This document shows positions 58,599 to 64,000 of a stretch of 64,000 bases of DNA, piece by piece (within the stretch, counting starts at the first letter, position 1; each line of letters opens with the position of its first letter). The DNA lies in NCBI GenBank assembly GCA_030407315.1, contig JALQPE010002839.1, forward strand, positions 1 through 64,000, in the 5' to 3' direction. A program made the translations under genes and the position numbers. The notes under the pieces were generated by a model that saw only the letters and a program-made list of their open reading frames with translations, was not told where the DNA came from and searched no databases. Source of the stretch: Asparagopsis taxiformis. Lineage: Eukaryota > Rhodophyta > Florideophyceae > Bonnemaisoniales > Bonnemaisoniaceae.

Positions 58599-58642
58599 GC
58601 TCATGAACTTCACCGAACTTAAGTTCGGTGAAGTTCATGAGC
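58599..58642. repeat. 44-bp perfect spacer-less palindrome
   Basis: The left half ends CACCGAACTT and the right half begins AAGTTCGGTG, with the centre at 58620/58621. All 22 base pairs match. It lies at the end of the DET1-like relic. Confidence 0.95.
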
Positions 58643-60579
58643 CAATTGGCCCCCTTGAAACGTACATCTTGGTTCCGTCCAGTGCAGCTATTCGCTCCAT
58701 GAAGTAGGAGAAAATGCACCGGTCAAGATACAGCGATGCAATACGAGCCTGTGCAGCAACAGGAAGCGCCGCCAGCGCAGACTGCGTGCGTCGCACAGCA
58801 GATGCACCCTGACATCGATACGGATGCATCCTTATCGATCTCAGTGGAGACATGTCTCCACCCGTCCTAATCAAGTGCCACTCGAAACGCCAGCAGACTC
58901 GCAAGCACCACCCTATCCCCCACGAATACATCCCTATATCTTTCATACAATTCCTGTAGTTCATTTGAGCTATTTTCAAACAGTTGAACAATACGTCTGT
59001 TCACCATATCATATCCAACATAGAAGCAAGTGTTCAACCCAGCATCCAACGGCTAGCCTTAGCGTTCATACGTTCCTAGTTTGATAAAAATATGCCCCTC
59101 ATCTAACAGGTGTGCTTTCAGCACCACTAGCATTCTGTACCTTCTGACAACGCGATAAAACCGTTCCGTATTCCCTTCAGCTTTATACCGTCGATATATA
59201 TACACCATCAACTTTTACATAAGCCCCGTATAAAACCGCCTCGATAACTTACCATCATGGTTCCCCAGATCCTTCTGAAACGCACGCTCTGGTTGCAGCT
59301 GACCCTCTGGCGGAAAACCAGCTCTATCCCTAGCTCTCTCCACTTCAAACTCATCATCCAGTCTACAAACATCACCAAACCTCGCCTGCAGCACAATTCT
59401 ACCCGCCGTCTCATGCACCTTGAGCACATGAAGCACGTGTTGCCGAATCGACAGCACACAGATGACATCAGTGCGCATGTGAACGCCCGAATGGCCTGCA
59501 AGCTGGATATAATCATCTGCGAGAAAGAAATGGTCCTCCACAGGCCCCGTTTCCACTTCAGCGAGGTGCAGCGTGACGCGCTCAAGAGAGGGCATATTGG
59601 AAGCTCCCGGCGGGCTATCCACCGCCACCGGCCGTTCAGGAACCTGCGCGCCCTCCGCTTGCGCATGGAACGACGTGACGGTCATGTAGCGACGTGAGGG
59701 CGTGCACAGGCAGAATTCGCCCATAATGAGTTCGGCGCCTGTGGCAACGGGCAGCTGGGATTTTCGGGAGGAGAATCGGCCAAAGTCACCGGTGGAGTCC
59801 TTTGAGAAGTCGCAACGACGCGTGCGTACCGGCAACTGGATGGGAAGCTGGGTGAGAAGCTCTGGGTCCGGGACGCACGTCTGTGTTCTCGGAAATGGAC
59901 GCGGACGTCCACAACCTCTAGTACACCTAGTATTACTAGGCGGACGTCCATGTTCTCCAGTATTTTTGGATGTCCGCCTAGAACCGGACGTCCATGCGGT
60001 CTAGTACGTCTAGTATTACTAGGGCGACATTCATTGTTTCTAGTACCACGGATGTCCCCCTCGGGATGGACTTCCGCCATGTCTATGTCCACCTAGGACG
60101 GGCGCCGGTTCAGAAATTCAAAAATTTCGACCCCAGAAATTTCTGCCGCCGTGCTCGACATGGATGTCCGCATCCATCACGGCGACCACTCTATTTTTCC
60201 TTGTCGGTCGACTCCAATTTCGTCTTTAATTTTTTCATCCTCTCGCTCACACCCCCTTCCTGTTGGTGCTCACCTCCCCCGTACTGTACCTCAAACACCC
60301 CCAATACCACTCTAGCACGCATTTTCAGATACCTATCCCCGCTTCCACGGTGCACACCTCCATTCCATACCTACTTTTCTGCTCTACCGTACAGATTTCG
60401 TATAACCAGTCCTCATACTACCTCAGAATAGGGCAAAACACACCCCTATCTCCTCGACCATGCTCTCCCCCATCACCTTTGAAACGTATTGTTCTTCAGT
60501 ACCCTCTCTCCTCTACCCTCAACCCCTCTCCTTCGCCCTCTACACAAACTTCCCCTGCAGCTTACTCTTCCAAAACCTC

Positions 60580-61143
60580 TCACTCCCCATCCCGTACCCG
60601 ACCTGCTCCACCCCTCCCTCCCTCAGCTGCTCCATGCCCCCACGCCATCCGCATCTTCGATACCGTATACACCACCACCACCGGCCCACGCTCCCGCACT
60701 GCGGGGTGGCTCCCCCGCCGTATCCCCAGAAACCTCCCCGCTCTGAAACACATATCAACCCCCCACTTCGCACCCTTCCTCCCACTCCCCTCCCTCCCCA
60801 AATACAATAACCCCCTTCTTCTCCATCACATCCCCACTCACCACAGCCAGAACAGACGCCACCCCCTCCCCTTCTTTCTCCTCACTTTCCTAAAAACCCC
60901 TCCTCTCGGCGCCTTCAACCGCACCCTCCTACGGTCCCACCTAAACACCTCCTCCGCCCTCACTACCCCAACACCCCGCAGCGTCTCCCCAATCCCCATA
61001 ATATGCTTGTCGGCACTCCTCTCCGAATCACAATCCATTCTAAACCCGCACTCCGTACATTTCCACCTCCCCCTGTACCATCCAAGATTCCATCCCCCCA
61101 CAGAACACATCCTCATACCACAGAAGAATTTTCTTCCTCTCAT
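60580..61143 (-). pseudogene. Zinc-finger-like passenger frame in AB copy 5
   Basis: The minus strand encodes WKCTECGFRMDCDSERSADK, followed by a basic stretch (RWDRRRVRLKAPRGGVFRKV), then two in-frame TGA codons near 60838 and 60826, then more in-frame Gly-rich coding to about 60580. A CX2C...H layout resembles a zinc finger, but the region is strongly C-rich on the plus strand, so skewed composition may create apparent coding. No counterpart in the other AB copies. Identity unknown. Confidence 0.3.
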
Positions 61144-61499
61144 ACCTCATCCTTAAAACCTCCATCAGCTCCATGTAAATTTCGATGAAAATATTTTCTC
61201 TACTATGCAATCTCAAACATGTATGAGCCTATGCCTTTCCGCTTTGTCAACCCTGAATATTGGTACTCATGTATTCATAAAATAGGGCCACCCACATCCC
61301 TATCCCGTTCTGCAAGCTTTACAAAACCACTAGACGCATACTCCACAACTATACAACAAACACTACTCGCTATTTCAGACGACGCGGTACACAAGTAGCG
61401 TAGTGTCAACCTTCCGTGACGCCTTCCTGATGCGTACAAGTGGGAAACACGTCTAGACGTATATCAGAACTGAGTGCGGGAATTTTCGGCACAGGAGAT

Positions 61500-63449
61500 G
61501 CTGGGCCACCAAATTGATTTTTCGGAAATTTTAGAATTTCTGGGCTGGCCAGCAATGCAATCGAGCTGGACATCCACCGGACGTCCATTTCAGGTTGGTC
61601 GCGAGAGGGTGGGGCGGGACCATGATGAAACAAGGACCAAGACCTTTCCCTGACGTGTTGAGCCTGAAATCGACCCTTCGTGAGACGCGATTTTGGCTTA
61701 CAGTTGGTGCTAATAGAAGCCAGTGATAGCCCCGATCGGGGCGGCAGCCGGCTCCGGCTTACAGTTGGTGCTTACAGACGCCAGTGATAGCCCCCGATCG
61801 GGGCCGGCGGTCGGTTCCTGGGGCCGTTGTGGCCAAATTAGACACCCTGATTTGAATTAAAATTTGGGCTATTCTCAAAAAACATGCACATGTGAACATG
61901 TTTTTGAGATGGGGGTGTGCCGTACGGCACAATCGACCGCCCAAATCGTTGATTTTTGCAAGATTTTTTGTGCCCGAAATTTTAGAATTTCTGGGCTGGC
62001 CAGCAGTGCATCTGAGCTGGACATCCACCGGACGTCCATTTCAGGTTGGTCGTGTGCTGCCTACATCCACGCATTGCAGAAACTAAGCCAGCGGGTTCAC
62101 TACTAATACAAAGTACACGGAATATGAGTAACGTGATAGGTGAGTAGTGTTTGTGTTGAGGGAGTAAGGCGGGACCATTATGAAACACGGAAGAAGATGC
62201 GTACCTAGCATAACTTAGGCTTGAAGCCTGGAATCGACCCATCTTTCGGCGCCATTTAGCCTCACAGTTAGTGCTTACAGAAGCCAGTGATGACCCCGCT
62301 CGGGGCGGCGGTCGGTTCCTGGGGCCGTTGTGGCCAAATTAGACACCCTGATTTGAATTAAAATTTGGGCTATTCTCAAAAACATGCACATGTGAACATG
62401 TTTTTGAAATGGGGGTGTGCCGTACGGCACAAACGACCCGCTGAAATCGTTGATTTTTTACAATTTTTTTGTGCCCGAAATTTTAGAATTTCCGGGCTGG
62501 CCAGCAGTGCAATCGAGCTGGACATCCACCGGACGTGCATTTCAGGTTGGTCGTGAGAGAGCGGGGCGGGACCATGATGGAACAAGGACCAAGACCTGTC
62601 CCTGGCGTATTGAGCCTGAAATTGACCCTTCGTCAGACGCCATTTAGCCTTACAGTTGGTGCTTACAGAAGCCAGTGATAGCCCCGATCGGGGGCGGTGG
62701 CCGGTGCCTGGGGCCGTTGTGGCCAAATTAGACACCCTGATTTGAATTAAAATTTGGCTATTCTCAAAAACATGCACATGTGAACATGTTTTTGAGATGG
62801 GGGTGTGCCGTACGGCACAATCGACCCGCCCAAATCGTTGATTTTTGCAAGATTTTTTGTGCCCGAAATTGTAGAATTTCTGGCTGGCCAGCAGTGCATC
62901 TGAGATGGACATCCACCGGACGTCCATTTCAGGTTGGTCGTGTGCTGCCTACATCCACGCATTGCAGCAACTAAGCAGGCGAGTTCACTACTCATACAAA
63001 GTGCACGGAATACGAGTAACGTGATGGGTGAGTAGTGTTTGTCGTGGAGGAGTAAGGCAGGACCATGATGGAACAGGGGAAACGATGTCACCCTAGCATA
63101 ACTTAGGCTTGAAGCCTGGAATCGACCCATCGTTAGGCGCCATTTAGCCTTACAGTTAGTGCTTACAGAAGCCAGTGATGACCCCGCTCGGGGCGGCGGT
63201 TCCGGTGCCTGGGGCCGTTGTGGCCAAATTAGACACCCTGATTTGAATTAAAATTTGGGCTATTCTCAAAAACATGCACATGTGAACATGTTTTTGAGAT
63301 GGGGGTGTGCCGTACGGCACAATCGACCGCCCAAATCGATGTTTTTTGCAATATTTTTTTGTGCCCGAAATTGTAGAATTCTGGGCCGGCCAGGAATGCA
63401 TCTGAGTTGGACATCCACCGGACGTCCATTTCAGGTGATCGTGTATCGT
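61500..63449 (-). repeat. Tandem array of four hairpin modules plus one partial
   Basis: The anchor GTGGCCAAATTAGACACCCTG recurs at about 61829, 62331, 62720 and 63221, giving periods of about 502, 389 and 501 bp. Each unit has the 12-bp-arm CAAAAACATG hairpin, GTGCCGTACGGCAC (near 61918, 62418, 62806, 63308), a TTTTAGAATTTC or TTGTAGAATTTC block, and GACATCCACCGGACGT. Units alternate between two spacer types (GTGCTGCCTACATCC versus GAGAGAGCGGGGCGGG). A partial module is at 61525-61605. The array forms one end of copy 5. Confidence 0.85.
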
Positions 63450-63710
63450 GCACGTCCAGCCATTACCAGAAGCAAGTTGGCGATGAAGCACGTATAAACC
63501 CAATTGTTCTGCTATTTCTAGCATAGACCATCGAGTCTAGAGATGTGAGGGAATCGTCCTGGAATCATGCTCCAACCCACTAGGGAATGGACAATCTAGT
63601 TTGAAAGCATGGAACGGAAGTGCATTATAGTAGGTTCATAGATTGAAAGTGATAAAGGAGATGATTATATTCTCGATAATTGTTTGCTAAAGTAGTTGTT
63701 GTTAAGATAT

Positions 63711-64000
63711 CTAGCCGTCGGAAAACTGTTCTTCCTCTTCGTCCTCACTATGATAGTGAACTAGATATCCAGGTTGTCCCGGCAGAAGAGGCACTACCGG
63801 GGCCACACTCGTGGTGTGTGCATTACATCCTTGCGAGGTTCTGTCGTCTTCATCCGCATCATTCGGAGCTGCCCTGTCTTCGGCCTACCATCTTTCTTGA
63901 CCGGGATGGGAACAACTGTCTTGTGGCGAACATTGACAGGTGCCGGTTGACTTTGCCTTGCAGACGGCGCGGAGCGCGGAGCATTGGCGATGACTTCTTC
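63711..64000 (-). pseudogene. 3' end of an unidentified gene entering from the right
   Basis: From the window edge the minus strand reads EEVIANAPRSAPSARQSQPAP and VVPIPVKKDGRPKTGQ. After one frame change near 63870 it continues to an acidic end, HYHSEDEEEEQFSDG, then TAG (63711-63713). Both halves look like one disordered, proline- and acid-rich protein. The EEVI...SAPSARQS part faintly resembles the gag relic at 21717-22410, which would suit a retrotransposon. Not enough is visible to decide. Confidence 0.35.

Larger units (their letters stand above)
59881..63449 (-). mobile_element. AB-related element copy 5, short and gene A/B-less
   Basis: The terminus CTGTGTTCTCGG at 59881 (preceded by CGT) matches the AB right end. 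The other end, reading inward from 63449 on the minus strand, is ACGATACACGATC. Both flanks carry GCACGT (59875-59880 and 63450-63455). Copy 4's junction suggests the GT or CGT next to the terminus can be element-derived, so the true duplication may be GCA or GCAC. Contents: diverged GGACGTCC/TCTAGTA subterminal repeats (59881-60180), a C-rich region with a minus-strand zinc-finger-like frame, a segment shared with copy 4, and a tandem array of hairpin modules. It is non-autonomous. Confidence 0.8.
58640..63524 (-). pseudogene. DET1: DET1-like (de-etiolated 1) pseudogene split by AB copy 5
   Basis: Minus-strand coding is read from 63524 (LGLYVLHRQLASGNGWTC) to the insertion at 63450, then resumes in the same frame at 59874 (VPDPELLTQLPIQLPVR). 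Recognised DET1 blocks are MGEFCLCTPSRRYMTVTS, PSLERVTLHLAEVE, DDYIQLAGHSGVHMR, VCVLSIRQHVLHVLKVHE, FGDVCRLDDE and, later, YDMVNRRIVQLFENSSNEL. In plants and animals DET1 acts in the nucleus with DDB1 and COP10-type proteins as part of CUL4 ubiquitin ligases that repress signalling. Stops at 59215, 59059, 59053 and 58867 and a frameshift near 58860 show it is dead. The C-terminus continues decayed to about 58640 (ASLYLDRCIFSYFMERIAAL). Upstream of 63524 only weak N-terminal similarity remains. A functional copy presumably exists elsewhere. Confidence 0.75.

Noticed and set aside
59215..59250. Intron donor GTAAGT after GNHDG in the DET1-like relic
   Set aside because: The sequence after it continues in the same frame with DET1-like coding (YIYRRYKAEGN), so it is a stop-containing exon rather than an intron.
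60263..61156. A 297-codon plus-strand open frame
   Set aside because: It is Pro/Ser/Leu/Thr-rich and explained by the C-rich composition; no domain, and the minus strand looks more protein-like.

Overview
This is a repeat-dominated window of a eukaryotic nuclear genome. It has no bacterial operon signals and no rRNA or tRNA gene that I could recognise. The likely source is a florideophyte red alga (inference). The reasons are a GalEa/PyRE-like Ty1/copia element with an LLDDGAPYSG protease motif, sparse introns with GTAAGT donors and CTGAC or TACTAAC branch sites, and a decayed DET1-like gene among heavily nested transposons.

The main occupant is one family of large DNA transposons, called here the AB element, seen as five copies. 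Copy 1 is at about 3380-13833 and copy 2 at about 13850-21716. Copy 3 is inverted at 42942-50723. Copy 4 (50724 to about 56070) and copy 5 (59881-63449) are inverted and have lost the main genes. A full copy has, in order: hairpin-rich modules at one end; gene B (about 761 aa, basic N-terminus plus coiled coil, unknown function); convergent gene A (1013 aa, CMC/Plavaka/KDZ-like transposase); a divergent promoter region; a 41-codon ORF; a run of 12-nt and 18-nt micro-exons that join in one frame; a 24-bp tandem repeat; a 43-bp minisatellite with 3-13 units; and a conserved terminus ending CACAGACG.

The elements sit in or beside other wreckage. At 1-3076 (minus) is a decayed fusion of a beta-type amino-DNA methyltransferase and a SET domain. 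At 21717-23590 (minus) is the 5' LTR and gag start of an LTR retrotransposon, cut by AB copy 2. At 32115-37363 a young copia element lies inside a small TA-flanked inverted-repeat element. At 39107-42250 a hAT transposon with a perfect 8-bp target duplication carries a solo LTR of the same family as 22905-23590. At 57002-57799 is an intronless Gfo/Idh/MocA oxidoreductase pseudogene. At about 58640-63524 is a DET1-like pseudogene split by AB copy 5; removing the element restores its frame exactly.

The only long intact gene that does not look like a transposon is at 27503-29419 (minus). It encodes up to 638 aa of unknown function and contains a probable 135-nt, stop-free intron. The stretches at 23591-27502 and 29420-31950 hold no gene I can support.
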